From assembly GCA_020543525.1 (NCBI GenBank), contig JAHYIO010000007.1:1381782-1445781 (forward strand): a stretch of DNA of 64,000 nt, read 5' to 3'. Numbering within the stretch: the stretch's first letter is position 1; every line of letters starts with the position of its first letter. Source of the DNA: Coriolopsis trogii. Lineage: Eukaryota; Basidiomycota; Agaricomycetes; Polyporales; Polyporaceae. Positions 46,706 to 59,049 of the stretch are shown here, piece by piece. Below the pieces are notes generated by a model that worked only from the letters and a program-made list of their open reading frames with translations, had not been told where the DNA came from and did not search any database. The translations under genes and the position numbers were made by a program.

Positions 46706-48544
46706 ATGTCTGGCCTACTGGCCACCTCTCGCCGGTCGGTGCACAACTGGGCGTCCAGACTGGCGTTTGCGTGCACATCGCGACGAGCGCTGCTCGCATA
46801 CATCCGTACAGAAGGCAATGCGAGGGGAGGACACTCTTGGACGAACGAGGATCTCAAGCCGTCCCCGCCTCATATGATCAACTGGCGGTGGTACCATTTC
46901 TGCTCGTTCTGGTTCGGAATGGGCTTTGGCAACTGGTGCGTTGCAACACTGTGGACGCTGTCCTCGTCTGACGCGTTTTATATGCCTGGTAGGACGCTTG
47001 GATCGAGCATCGTCGGTGCGGGACTGACCTGGTGGCAAGCGACGATCGTCGTGTGGATCGCCGCATCCGTGTCCGGAGTCTGCATGGCCTTCAACTCTCG
47101 GGCGGCCGCGACCTACCATGTCGGTTATCCCGTCATACTCCGCACGTGCTTTGGCATGTATGGACACTACTGGCCTGTGATCACCCGCGGAGCGTGCGCG
47201 ATGCTCTGGGTGTCCGTCCTGAGTACGTCTTCGTTCTCGGGTCAAGCGCGCTACTCACATCTCGCAGACTTTCAGGGGGGAGCGTTCGTCGCGACCATGT
47301 TGCGCTGCATTGTGGGCAAGCGATGGGACAACCTCGGCGCGGAGTTCCCTCCTGCGGTAGGGACGACTCTTCAGCGGTTCATCGGCTTTGTGCTCTTCTG
47401 GGCGATTGAACTCCCGTTTTGTTCCCTGCGCCCGAACAAGCTGAGATGGCTGTACACGCTCAAGGCGTGGACGCTGCCGCCGTCCGTGTTCGGCCTGCTC
47501 ATCTACTGCTTGGTCCAGAGCAAGGGTCGTCTGGCATCCGATAGCGCGCTGTCCGAGACGTCGTCACGACCTCAGGGGGCCGCGTTGGTATGGCTGATCG
47601 TGAGCTCGATCAACTCTGCGATGGGGAACTGGGTGAGCAGCTGAGATTGCTGTGAACGTCGCGCAGGAGGCACTCACACAGGGGCAGTCGACGTTTATCG
47701 CGAACATGCCCGACTTTGCGCGGTATGCGACGGATCCGTCTGCGACGATGTGGACGCATATTGTGTTCGTGCCTTTCCCGGCGGCGCTCGTGAGTGAAGA
47801 GCTGCTTGGCTGAAGCGGGGACAGTGCTCACGTTGGTAACAGGGGGGCATGATCGGGATCTTTGGGACGTCGTGCCTGCAGCAAGCGTGGGGCGTGACGG
47901 TGTGGAACCAGTGGGACGTGTACGATGCGATTCTGGACCGGTCGTGGACGGGACCGACGCGGTTTGGGGTGTTCGTACTCGCGGCGTGTTCTGCGCTGTA
48001 CAACTTTGGGGTGATCCTGGGGGCGAACCTGCTGCCGTTCGGGAGCGACGTGACGGCGCTGTTCCCGACGTACTTTAACCTGACGCGGGGGATGTGGGTT
48101 TGCTGCATTGTGTCGCTGGGGCTGATGCCGTGGAAGCTGCTGGCGTCGGCGAACGGGTTCCTGGCGTTCCTCGAGGGCTACGGGATCTTCATGGGACCGA
48201 CGGCGGCGGTGATGATGACCGACTACTGGATCGTGAGGCGAGGGAATATCGACATCCAGGCGGCGTACACGTCGACGGGCGGGTCGGGGTACATGTACTG
48301 GCACGGGTTGAACGTGAACGCGGTGGTGGCATACGTCTGTGGGTTGATGATCCCGTTCGTGGGGTTCGTGGGCACGTTTGGAGTGAAGGTGCCGATGGGA
48401 GCGACTCGATGCGACTCGATTGGGTGGTATGTGAGCTTCACGGTGGCGGGGACGGTGTACGTCGCACTCTGTCGGTTGCGGCCGCTGGGTAACGTGGAGC
48501 GGGGGCTGGGATGGGAGGCCGTGGCAGGGAAGGAGAGGGGTTAG
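46706..48544 (+). CDS. NCS1-family nucleobase/allantoin permease
   Basis: Exons 46706..47222, 47268..47632, 47682..47789 and 47843..48544 (introns 45, 49 and 53 nt) give 563 residues. NCS1 (Fur-type) permeases are 12-helix proton symporters for uracil, allantoin, uridine or thiamine-like compounds at the plasma membrane. Family features are WTNEDLKPSPP ahead of helix 1, WWQATIVVWIAASVSGVCMA, GYPVILRTCFGMYG, FQGGAFVATML after the first intron, GQSTFIANMPDFARYA, and GPTAAVMMTDYWIVRRGNID. Length and helix count fit a complete transporter. Substrate cannot be read from sequence. Confidence 0.87.
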
Positions 48545-48837
48545 AGCCGGAGGAGGCGGTGTCTTACGAGGGCGGAGGTATATGCGTAGACAGTGGCTTT
48601 GAATCAAACCATTGGTGACGGCCGCACCGGAGGAGGAGGAGGAGAGGCCAAGCCTGGGTCAAGCCGTCGACGGGCGGCATTGGCGGACCGCCAAGCACGG
48701 GCGGCTGTGTGATCATCGCCCTCCTTGACCTCCTCCACGTTGTCCTCCACGACGTCCAGCCTCGCACAGCTGCGGACAACAGCCCCCGAACCCATAAAAC
48801 CCTCCCTCGACACCGCGCACTCACCACTTCCCTCGCC

Positions 48838-51267
48838 ATGGCCGCCCCGCCCGTTCCTCCGCGACCGTTCGAGGACTACGACCACCCGTCGGGCACAGAC
48901 CAGAAGCCCCCCGCCGTCCCTCCCCTCCCTCCCGACTGGGACTCTCCGCCGCACTTTGAGGACCCGCTCGTCGCCCCGCGGCCAACCAAGGCCCAGCCCG
49001 ACCTGCCCCACAACGTATGTCTCACTCTCGTCTCCCCTCACCGCCTGCGCTCACCGCCCTCAGATGGCCCAATCGCTTGATGCTGCCGCCGCCGCGCCTC
49101 TCGTGGCCTCTTTTCCCCAGCCCAGCGCATACAACTCGCACACGCTCCCGCAGGGCCCGCCCGTCTCCCGCGGCCCAAGCCCTCTTCCTCCTCCCCAAGG
49201 CTCAGACTGGTCCCCCTGGTCCCCGCCACCAGCTCAACAACAGATGGTGCCCTCCTTCCCGCTCCCCTTCAACGCGAACCCTCCCCCGCCTCCGCACCAC
49301 GACAGGTCTCTCTCCGCTTCCTTTGCCTCTCTCTCCATCGCTCCTCGCACCGCGTCCCCCCTCTCCACCCCCTCCGGCGCGCGCGATGGTCCCCCTTCCC
49401 TCACCGCTCCCCTCCCCACCATCGCCATCCTCTCCGTCCAGCAAGCCGCCATCCAGCACCCAAACGCCGATCCAGCTCGCAAGATAGCCTGGTGCCGAGA
49501 CGTCCTCTCCCTCGTCGATCGCGCTCAGCAACTCCATTCTCGCTCCAGTCCCACCTCCACCGATCCCGCCGTCGGCCCCGCCCAGATCGATGACCCCGAA
49601 CTCCAGAAGCTCGTCAATCTCGCCATCCCTCTCATCATCCAGATCGCCAATCAGCCCATCCACGGCCCTCTCCCTCCCCACGTATCCGAGGCCATCTACA
49701 TGCGCGCTACCTGCGCCTCCACAGGCATATACCCCCACTTCATCCCTCACGATCCCCGCTCCGCATTCCGAGACTTTGAGCGCGCCGCAAAGTCGGGCCA
49801 TTTCGCCGCCTGGTTCAAGCTCGGCCGCGAGTACGAAAACTTTGGCGACCTCCAGCACGCAAAAGACTGTTTCGAGCGCGGCGTCAAGCACGGTGTCGAG
49901 AGCTGCTTTTACGTACGTCCATTCTCCCATCCCGTCCCGTCCCATCACTCACTCTCCACAGCGGCTCGGCATGGCTCATCTCATGGGCCAGCTCGGCTTC
50001 CCTGCAGACCCCCAAGCGGCCCTCCCTCTCCTCAACCGTGCCGCTACGCTCGCGACCATCGACGTGCCCCAGCCCGCGTACGTGTACGGTCTCCTCCTCC
50101 TCAACGAGTTCTCCCACGTCTCCATACCCCCACACCTCTTCCAACCCTTCCTCCCGCCCGGCGTCACCCCGCCCGAAGAAGCACGCCGCCATCTCGAGCG
50201 CGCCGCCTACCTCAACTTTGCCCCCGCCCAGTACAAGCTCGGCCATGCCTACGAGTTCGCCACCCCGCCCTTCCCCTTCGATGCGCTCCTCAGCGTCCAG
50301 TACTACTCCCTTGCCAGCCAGCAGGGCGAGATCGAGGCCGACATGGCCCTCAGCAAGTGGTTCCTCTGCGGTGCCGACGGCGCATTCGACAAGGACGAAG
50401 GTCTCGCATGGACCTTTGCCGAAAAGGCCGCCCGCAAAGGTCTCCCCAGCGCCGAGTTTGCCCTCGGCTACTATTCCGAGGTGGGCGTCGGCGGCCCGCG
50501 CAACATTGATGTGGCCCGCAAGTGGTACCAGAGAGTACGTTGGCCTCCACCGCCACTGTCCCTCAGCTAACGCATTTGTTCAGGCTGCACAGCACGGAAA
50601 CACCGATGCCACCGAACGCCTGCAGGCCCTATCACAGCCAACGCCCCAAACACTCTCCCGCGAACAGCACGAGAACCTGACGGATTCCAAGCTCGTCCGG
50701 AAACGGACGCAGGCAAAGCAACGCGCCGAGGCGGTCGGTGCAGGCGCCTCTGCCGCGGTCCCTCCAACACAACGCTCCCAGATCGTGAATAACATCCGCA
50801 AGAACTCGATGCGCACCGCTCCTGGCGTCGCTCCGGCCGGCGCACCCGTGCACTCCCAGTGGGGCAGGCAGGGACCGGTCTCCAACTCGCCACCGTCCAT
50901 GCAAGCCCCTTTGCCGCGTGTGGACGAGTATCGCAGAGCATCCGGACCCGCCAACGGGCCGGGGTCCTCGCCCGCCGCAAGCCCGCGTCCGTATCCACCG
51001 CAGCAGTACCCGTCTCAGCAAAACAGCCCACGGCCGGGGACGGGTCCGCCACCTCAGCAACAACAACGTCCACCGTCGGGCGTGTCCTCTCCACGACCCG
51101 CGGGCACACCGCCGCTCCGTCGACCTGCCGATGGTTCTCAGCGCCCGCCACAAGAGGCGGCTCCTCCGCCTCAGCAGCGCCCGCCGCAGAAGGGTCCGCA
51201 GACGTTTGCCGAGATGGGTATCGCGACGCAGAAGCTCGAAGACGACTCCAATTGTGTGATCATGTAG
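48838..51267 (+). CDS. SKT5: SKT5/Chs4-like Sel1-repeat activator of chitin synthase, CaaX-terminated
   Basis: Exons 48838..49014, 49064..49912, 49962..50534 and 50584..51267, each separated by a 49-nt intron, give 760 residues. The N-terminus is Pro-rich (MAAPPVPPRPFEDYDHP). Sel1 repeats occupy about 160-430: FRDFERAAKSGHFAAWFKLG, AKDCFERGVKHGVESC, RHLERAAYLNFAPAQYKLGH, SLASQQGEIEADMALSKWFL, EKAARKGLPSAEFALGYYSE and ARKWYQRAAQHGNTDATERL. The C-terminal third is Pro/Gln-rich and disordered, ending EDDSNCVIM. CVIM is a farnesylation motif, as in yeast Skt5, which recruits and activates chitin synthase III at the plasma membrane. Motif content and tail together make this assignment strong. Confidence 0.9.
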
Positions 51268-51449
51268 CGGCTTGCTCTCGTTCACGCAGTTAGAACTATA
51301 GCGAATTGCATGTGCATCGTTTCGTGTACCTATTTATGTATTCTATAATCGCTCCCCGTCGGCCCGTTCTGCGGGCCGAGCTCTCCCGTGAGTCATCTTG
51401 GGACAGTGCAAGCATCTTGGACCGCGACCACGTACTTCCTCGTCGCATC

Positions 51450-53101
51450 ATGTCCGAAAACCACGGTGAGCTTGATCTCGGCGGGATGCAAAAGGCAGTG
51501 AGGTGGTATCCTCCCTCGTACGACATTCGCGTAGAAGCAGTGCCCATTCCCCAGTGCGTGTCTTGTGCTACCCCTATGCTCCCCCGAGGCTGATATTCGA
51601 CAGAATCATCGATCCGGATGACGCGATCGTCAAGGTCAAGGTGTGCTTCCAGTCTGATAGTAGCCCCATGCTCGTCGAAGAAGTAATCGGCGGCCGATGC
51701 TTCTGTAGCTCGCCGGTTTGTGCGGCAGCGACCTGCACATCTACCGCGGCCACGAAGACGTCGATGCCGAGTGAGTTCAATCACGACGCATTCAAGCTCT
51801 GCGAGGCACTGACTAGGCTCGACACAGCCTGACCTGCGGTCATGAACTCATAGGCGAGGTCATCGCTCTCGGGCAGAGCTTCGGCGCGGCTGACGCCGCC
51901 GGGCGGCCGGAGCTATACTCTACACTGCGCGTAGGCGACAAAGTCGTCTCTCCCTTCACGGTCTCGTGCGGAGAGTGCCAGTATGTGTCTTTGTCGCGAG
52001 CCCAGGCGCATCTCTGACCTTGCCACCAGTTTCTGTCGACTCGGCTTCACCTGCCGATGCGTCCACTCCTGTCTCTTTGGCATCCCTACGCTGCCGGGAG
52101 GACAGGCCCAGTTCGTTCGCGTTCCAAAGGCAGGCGGCACCTTGTTTCATCTCAGCGCAGCCCCTACGGATACGACTTTAGATTTCTCGCGAATCTCCGA
52201 CAGCTCGTTGATCCTGCTGGCCGATATCCTCCCCACCGGAGTCTTTGCCGCCATGCAAGCCCTCCAGCATCCAAAGATCGCCACTCTCATTGGCGGGAAA
52301 CCTTACCCATACAGCGGGTTCGTACCGGAGAGTTCGGTCGCGCGACAGGCGGCGATGGCGTTGCAATCCAGCGACCGTACGCTCACATTCGGCATTGTAG
52401 GGCTCGGTCCAGTGGGCGTCGTGAGTCTCCTCGTTGGTTGGCGCAATCGTGTAACTCATCTGGCGAAAAGTGCGCTGCTGTCAGCCTGTTGGATATCCTG
52501 GCAGGTCTGGAAGCCAGTCAGGGCTTGCTCTATCAGGTCATCGCCATCGATCCTCTCGAGTCCCGGAGGAAGAAGATGGACGGCGTATACAACGCGATCG
52601 ACCCGTCAGGCAAGGGCTCGGGAAGGTTCGCCGTGGCATCCGTCGAGGAGGGTAAGAAGCTAGCTGCAGAGTGGACTGATGGTGCAGGATGCAACGCCAT
52701 ACTCGAGGTTTGCCCACGTTGAACGGAGATACTCGTCTTTTTCCGACTGACTGCGTCCGCAGGTGGTCGGCAACAACAGCGCCCTCACCTTAGCGTACGA
52801 TCTCGTCCGTCCGTTCGGAATCATCAGCTCAGTGGGCGTGCATCAAGAGCCGCCGCTGCCCTTCACCGGTCGAGACGTCTACAACAAGAACGTTTCGTTC
52901 GACTTTGGGCGCTGTCCCGTCCGCGCCATGTTTCCCATCGCTCTCCAGATCCTGATGAAGCGGCAGGATGTCTTTGGCGGGGTGGGAGAAGAGGCGAGCC
53001 TGATTGACAGAATTGTCAGCTTCGACGAAGCGCCAAGGGTGTACGAGGAATTTGACAAGGGAAAGTGTGGTAAAATCCTCTTTGATCCCTGGCTCCGATA
53101 G
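51450..53101 (+). CDS. Zinc-dependent alcohol dehydrogenase (MDR superfamily)
   Basis: About seven exons from MSENHGELDLGGMQKAVRWY to FDPWLR. Catalytic zinc ligands are in LCGSDLHIYRGHE and TCGHELIGEV. A structural-zinc lobe follows as SCGEC spliced to HFCRLGFTCRC and CLFG. The Rossmann fold is FGIVGLGPVG, after which ILAGLEASQGLLYQVIAID and DGAGCNAILEVVGNNSAL are seen. The enzyme oxidises alcohols or reduces aldehydes with NAD(P). Length and motif order are normal. The gene starts 183 bases after SKT5, in the same direction. Its 3' end was copied into the relic at 46040-46345. Confidence 0.85.
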
Positions 53102-53789
53102 TGGCATCGCGTCGGTTTGACCCCTTCGGATATTATCAAAGTCATATTGTCTGAAGTAGCTACGGAGCATAGTAATGGCAGCTGTCGACGTTACTGCGCT
53201 CCACTTTAGGCCATGGGCACCCCGGGAACGTTCAGATCCGAATATGGACTTTGACCGTAGCGTCCGGCTCCCGGTGTACTTGTGAGCTCTGCCTGCCTGC
53301 GAGGACACGACGCTCCAACGGAATGCCATTGTTTATTGTTCAGAGCCGCGGCGGGCCACACGTGTGTGCGCTCGGGTAGGAGGTGCGATGGCGTTGGCAG
53401 CGTGGACGTACGCGACGCGGCGGCGGTGAAGGCGGCATGAGGCGTGCGCGAGTGCGGCGCGCGGTGACTGCACGGCGAGGTGTCGGTGTCTCCGGGTTTG
53501 CACTGGCTCGGTGGCACGTTGGAGATCCTGCTGGGGACTCAGGCCTCAGGAGGCGGCGATCGTCTTGCCAACCCGCGTCGCTCTGTCCTCGGATTGGCCT
53601 CCTGCTCATACACTGTCGGCAGGTGCGCCATACATCGCATGCGACCTCGTAGGGCGACACGCGAGAGATGGTAGTGAAGGGTCATTATTGGTGTAGTATA
53701 TACAAGTTTGCCGTTGTGCGAGCTCGGGTCCGCTTCCTTTCACTCGCGGCAGGTGTGGTCCGTACCGCTGGCAAGGCACTCGTCGTCGG
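53102..53789. other. Intergenic between ADH and the MITE
   Basis: The first ~90 bases are the ADH 3' flank that also appears in the inverted relic near 46040-46150. No coding sequence supported beyond that. Confidence 0.4.
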
Positions 53790-53797
53790 CCCAAGGC
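53790..53797. repeat. Target-site duplication, left
   Basis: CCCAAGGC, identical to the copy at 54462-54469. Confidence 0.9.
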
Positions 53798-54461
53798 TAG
53801 TGTTGCCGCGAAGTGAAGTCAAGGTGACCTCACGGCTCGGCTAAGGTCACCTTGAGCCACTTCACGGTGGATCAAGGTGACCGTGAAGCGACTCGCGAAG
53901 TGATCACGTGTATGCTCGCACGGGCCATCCCCTAGTTAAGCCAATAGAACGTCCCTCAAGTTATGCTTTATAGGTCACCTTTTGTCGTTTGAACATCCAA
54001 AAACATCACGGCAACAAGTACATGGGTCAAATTGTAAGTATCGGTCTCATCCCATCGAAAGAGGGACGGTAGACGCTCAGTGAGGCATTGAGCGCCGGAC
54101 ACCCTTCTCGGTAAGGGGTTCTCACGGGTGCAACAACACGGGTGCAGACACATATGTATGGTCCCCAGTCTTCCAGTGCTCAAGTATATGCTTGTAAATG
54201 ACTATTCGTGCGTTATGCCACCAGAATTGAATAATTGTGAGCCATAAAAGGAGTGAGGCGAGAGGATGGTATCGCGACGCACTGTCCCGTGATCGAGCGC
54301 TGAAGGCCCGGCTCCTGTTCCCGAGCTATAGCGCCCAGACCTTGACCGACTTCACGGTCACTTCGGATCGACTCCAAGGTCACCGTGAGGCGACATGCCG
54401 AGATGCCGTCAAGGTGAAGTTCACCTTGACATCAAGGTCACTTCACTTCGCGGCAACACTA
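53798..54461. mobile_element. Non-autonomous hAT-type element (MITE)
   Basis: A 664-bp element with perfect 22-bp terminal inverted repeats beginning TAGTGTTGCCGCGAAGTG, flanked on both sides by the same 8-bp sequence CCCAAGGC (53790-53797 and 54462-54469). Eight-bp target duplications and TAGTGTTGCC-type ends are characteristic of hAT transposons. Just inside the ends are many short subterminal copies of AAGGTGACC and its complement, typical transposase-binding arrays. There is no transposase frame inside, so mobility would depend on an enzyme encoded elsewhere. Confidence 0.9.
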
Positions 54462-54469
54462 CCCAAGGC
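54462..54469. repeat. Target-site duplication, right
   Basis: CCCAAGGC immediately after the right inverted repeat, identical to 53790-53797. Confidence 0.9.
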
Positions 54470-55355
54470 TTGCAGGGACGAAAGAGACAGCTAGGCGATG
54501 GGCAACGGGAGCATGGCTGAAATCGACTCCACGCGTGCGCCGCGGCGAAAATTCGAGTGCACGCGAGGCTTAAGGTCGACGCTGGAAGTTTTCGGGCTCT
54601 CTTTTGTGGCTTATGGCTCGTTGGGGTGGCAGCCGTGCGAGGAACTCGGGCGGAGAGGCTGACGGCGGCGGGGACTCGGAGGAACGTCAACTTCAAGGGA
54701 TCGTGATGATTGGGATGGCGGAATGTCGGAACAGGTGTGTACAATTGGCTGGCGAGTGCTGTTGCAATTGTGCAGAGAGGCAGGGTCGCGAGAACGGTGG
54801 GAGGGCCACGGATGCGCGCGATGGTCGGGAAATTTCGCGTTAACCATTAGAGGCGGAGAGAAGGCAAGAGAAAGACGCACTCGAGCACTCTCTCCATCAT
54901 GGCGATCCGGCATGGACGATCGTGGAGGTCAGGAAATCGCATCGATATGACGTCGCTCGACTCAACGCTGCGGTGGCGTTGTGCAACGGGCGGGATGTCT
55001 TATACAGACGGGCATCGTCTGGGGGCTCTGTCTTCGTCCCCAGACGCAGATCGCGGACGCGCAGTTCTCCCAGGGAAAGCTAGAGATCGTGCGTTCAGTA
55101 TCAAGCTCACCTGTGCGCCGCGTGGCCGTCGATCCATCGTCGCATCCTCGTCGACTGGAGTTCCTCTGGCACTTGCCGTCTTCATCTGTGCATACCACGC
55201 GCCAGAGAGTGTGTATGCTCGCGTAGCATTTGGGCAGTCGATACTATCCTGTCACGCAAGCAGGAGAGAATCCGAAGATACTTACTACACTCGGCGCGTG
55301 GGAAGCGTCTGAGAATGAGGACGAGCGCGTCCATCTTTGTCTCCGACTTCTGACG
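54470..55355. other. Region upstream of the FunK1 gene
   Basis: Open frames exist (for example MAIRHGRSWRSGNRI near 54899), and an upstream exon of the kinase gene is possible, but I cannot join any of them to 55356 with confidence. Confidence 0.3.
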
Positions 55356-57643
55356 ATGACTGCGATTCATTCCGCCGACAAGTTCCTTTCGCACTACATG
55401 CCATGGGCAACATTTGGCGAGAGCGAGATCGACGCCGTCGAGTGTGAGTTGGACAAGAACGGCACGCTTCGCCATCGTCGCTCCGCCAGCACGGCGGCCG
55501 CACTCCTCCTTCGCATCACGCATGCGATTGCTGTCCTTGGCCAGTTCAAGCCCACGCACAAATTCGTTCATCGTCAGGACTCTTCATTCCAACCAGCGCC
55601 GAACTCGAACATAGACGCGTTGTTTGTCCCCGCGGATGCTACGACACTGTCCTCCACGGACACTGCAGTGACGGCCGCGTTCAAGCCCAACGTAGACGAC
55701 CGGGAAGAGGTATGTGCGTACGATTTGCACCACGCTCGTCCCTCACTCCATCCAGAATCGCGATCAGTTGGTCAGTGGTGCGGCGTATATCATCAATGCC
55801 GACCCTCGGCGCATGCACATCTTCAGCGTGCGTCACACCTTGCCCCCGCTTGTCGCAGTACTGATGGGAACTTCTCCAGTTCTCGATCGAAGACACCGAG
55901 CTCAGGATATGGCTGTTCACCAGATCCCACTCTTGCGTTTCCCAAACTGTCGACATTGCGCAGGCGAGGCAGTCCAGCACCATCCCATGTCCTCGCATAG
56001 CTAATGCCCCCACAGAACCCTCGATTCCTCATCAAAATGATATGGGCATTCATGGCAGCGTCTCCGAATGACCTAGGCTACGACCCCACCGTCCGAGCCA
56101 ACGTAGACAACAATGGGCGCGAGTACTTTGTCTACTAGCTCGGCGAGCGCTTCTTCAAAACGGAGCGATCTCTCTGCGAGATCGATATGCGGAGCATTAC
56201 CGGCCGAGGCACCCGGGTGTGGCAAGTCGTCGAGGTCAATGGCTTCGAAAACCTGAATGCAGTCAGCGACCGACGCTACGCACTCAAGGACTGTTGGCTC
56301 GACGCGTCTGCCCGCACTGAGCGCCAGATCCAAAACGCGTTATTTGACGATATAGATCGCGCCTCAGCCCGCATTCAAGAACAACTTCAGTCTAGCCTAG
56401 ACGTCCCCGAGTTCAAGGACTTCACGGCAGCCGATCGAGATTGGCGCGAGGAGCTGCAACGCTGCATGGTGTCTCGTAGCGAATATCAGCAATACTTTTT
56501 GACCATCGTGCACGATTGGTCGGGTTCAATGACGAGGCAGGTTCCTGGAGATGCATGTCTTAAACCTGGACTCTTCATGCTCCCCCCTGCTACTCAGGCG
56601 AGCGCCGACCCTTCTCGCAGCCAGCATCATCCATGGACCGCCACGTCTCCGCGTAGGGCTTTTGCTCCCAAGACCCAGTACCGAGTCGTCTTTATGGAAC
56701 TTGCTGACGCGCTTCACGACGTCGATACCCTCGGAGATATTCTTGCCGTTTTGCCGCACTACCTAACAGGTGAGTGCTCTCTGGCGTCTCGTGGTATACA
56801 GGCGCTCACTCCATCATGTAGCCCTAATGTTGCTCTTCCTCGCTGGATGGGTGCACCGCGACATCAGCACTGGTAACTTGTTGTACTACAACCGCCGCGG
56901 CCTGCTCGCCGACCTGGAGTATGCCAAGAAGTTCAACGCGGATCCGCAAACGGAGGCGAGTGCAGACCCGAAGACAGTCAGTCCATCAGCCTCACTACAT
57001 TCTTGCATATGTCACTAAACAATACCAGGGCACTGCAAACTTCATGGCCGTCGAGATACTATCTCAGCGATGGATGTATGTCCCGCGAGTACGAGGGCCA
57101 GACCGGTCCAAGCCAAGAGCGATCATCCACAATTTCCAACACGACGTGGAATCGTTCTTCTGGGTCCTCCTCTGGACCTATCTAGCACGGCTGGAGGACA
57201 GCTCTCATTGCCTGTCCACGGATCAAGAGGACCTGTTACCTCGTCTATTTCAGAACTCCATGACCTGTTCTCAGGAGCGGAGTATGGCCATGAACGGGGA
57301 TCCAGTGTTTATCCAGCAACTGAGTTGCGCCTTTGCCAATGGCCCAGAAGGGGTTGCTGCACTCTTCGATGAAATGGCGTATGACCTGTGGCAGGCCTGC
57401 CTGGCGCGCAAGTACAACACTGCGGAAAGATCCAGCTACGCACGAGTATACTCAAGCGCTGCAGCCTTGATCGAGAACCTGCAAGAGCACTTCCGTAGCC
57501 ATCCTGACAACTACCACGGCCTTCGCTCACTCCAACACCCTATCAGACCAGCGGATGCGCTCGTTGACGAACCTCCATACACAGGCAACGTCAAGCGAAG
57601 ACACCCCAAGGGTGGGGATAATGACTACGAGGAGGGACACTAG
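55356..57643 (+). pseudogene. FunK1 fungal-type protein kinase with one in-frame TAG
   Basis: FunK1 kinases are a large family expanded in multicellular basidiomycetes. Blocks in order are FLSHYMPWATFGESEIDAV, FKPNVDDREE spliced to LVSGAAYIINADPRRMHIFS, SIEDTELRIWLFTRSHS, PRFLIKMIWAFMAASPND, YDPTVRANVDNNGREYFVY, then TAG at 56136-56138, then LGERFFKTERSL, RGTRVWQVVEV, FMELADALHDV, catalytic loop GWVHRDISTGNLLYYN, LADLEYAKKF in place of DFG, GTANFMAVEIL and HDVESFFWVLLWTYLA. All other introns keep frame, and one appears to use a GC donor (around 55960). The single stop sits where the family usually has Gln before LGERFF, so the gene is probably a recent pseudogene; an upstream partial product remains possible. 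Confidence 0.7.
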
Positions 57644-58379
57644 TTGAAGAGATTAGGGCCCACCATGATATAACTTCACTCACGATAAGGTCGTTTAGGT
57701 GTCGGTGACGCGCGGGCAGGGACACAGCGCAACATGTCCATAGTCATTTTGGCCGAAACGGGATGCGTGCACTTCGGGGATACTGCAAACGTCTGGGCAC
57801 CTCGTGCACCTCCTACAGATGTCTTCCGTCACTATCGCACACTCATATGTATGAGTCCTCTCACCGGCAGAGAGTGAGTTGGACGCGGCAGGCCCCCTCT
57901 GTCAGAGTGTGCATCCTTCATCAGTGGATCCCCAGATATCTTAGAGCCTCTTAGGACGTCTTAGGAGGGCACATAAGACACCTAAGACACCCTAAGACTT
58001 AAGATAGGTGGCTGTGCCTCGTGTTTCTAAGACGGCAGTATAAGACAAGTCTAAGACAGGTAAGATAACCAAGCATCAGTACTCCCCTCTATGTCTGAAG
58101 TCTGGAGGTGCACTACTTTTTGGCGTCTGGACCTTTGGAGGGGGGAGTGGTATGTATTTTGTTTCCGCATTCCTGTTTGATTTGACCCTGCATATGCAGG
58201 TGAGGAAAATGGCGCAGCTTACCTACCCAGCCATGCCCGCTGTGTGTACAGAGAGTATGTTTTGCGGGAGATACGCCTGAGATGAGCTGCTCATCGTCGG
58301 AGGCATCGTGCACGCATAATTGATTGGATCCCAATCCCATAGGGGCATGGACGGCAGCACGTAAGCTGGCCGATGGTGG
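57644..58379. other. Transition into subtelomeric AT-rich DNA
   Basis: No coding sequence is supported. At about 57937-58070 there is a cluster of TCTTAG and CTAAGA hexamers in both orientations, listed separately. GC content falls from here to the telomere. Confidence 0.45.
57937..58070. repeat. Cluster of TCTTAG/CTAAGA hexamers
   Basis: At least ten copies of the hexamer or its complement in ~130 bp, with TCTTAG first and CTAAGA after, so the stretch can fold back on itself imperfectly. Confidence 0.65.
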
Positions 58380-58384
58380 GATAA

Positions 58385-58880
58385 ATGTCCGTGTCGTGTG
58401 TCTCGCAACGTAGGGGAGCCAACTAGAGAATTCTACATGGCTGTACGCCGCATCCCCATGGAGAAACGGCTTGCCCATTGCCGAGTTACAGTTTTTGAGT
58501 TTGCCATCAGTGGAAAAGATGGGGCTGTTGCGGACCAACTGTTGGTCGGATCAGCAGTGGCAAGGGAGACCAATTGTAGCCCCAGAGGACAGCTTTCCAA
58601 CGGTATATAGAATGTGGCTGTGCACCTGATTCTCATAGAGATACAGCTTGCCACCTCGTACAGATGAGCATAAGTACTATGCAGAACCACTATGCATGGC
58701 TCTATTTATGCCTACCTGTTGCTTGGATCTGTGGTGGCAAGGGAGACATATTGTAGCTCTACTATAGAGCTTTCTAATGGCAATGGTATATGGATGATGG
58801 CTGTGATCTAAGTTCCCATAAAGATACAGCTTGCCACCTTGTGCAATTATGCAATAAGTGTTATACAGTGCTTGCATGGG
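58385..58880. repeat. Diverged ~180-bp subtelomeric tandem repeat, about 3 copies
   Basis: The module ATGGCTGT...CCCAT-GAGA-AC-GCTTGCC recurs near 58438, 58612 and 58798, and GGCAAGGGAGAC near 58559 and 58736 (177 apart). Copies are clearly related but have many substitutions, so the array is old. Confidence 0.65.
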
Positions 58881-59049
58881 TGCTTGCTCATAGTGCTATG
58901 TGCTATTCCTACAAGATGTCCTGCACACTACAAATGCTGGGAAGGGTAAGGGCACAATCTGCAATCTAGCACTGAGAAAGTCTGATTATATGATTTGTGT
59001 GAACTTAACATAGTGGCATGTTTGTATAGATAACATTTGTTTGTATGTG

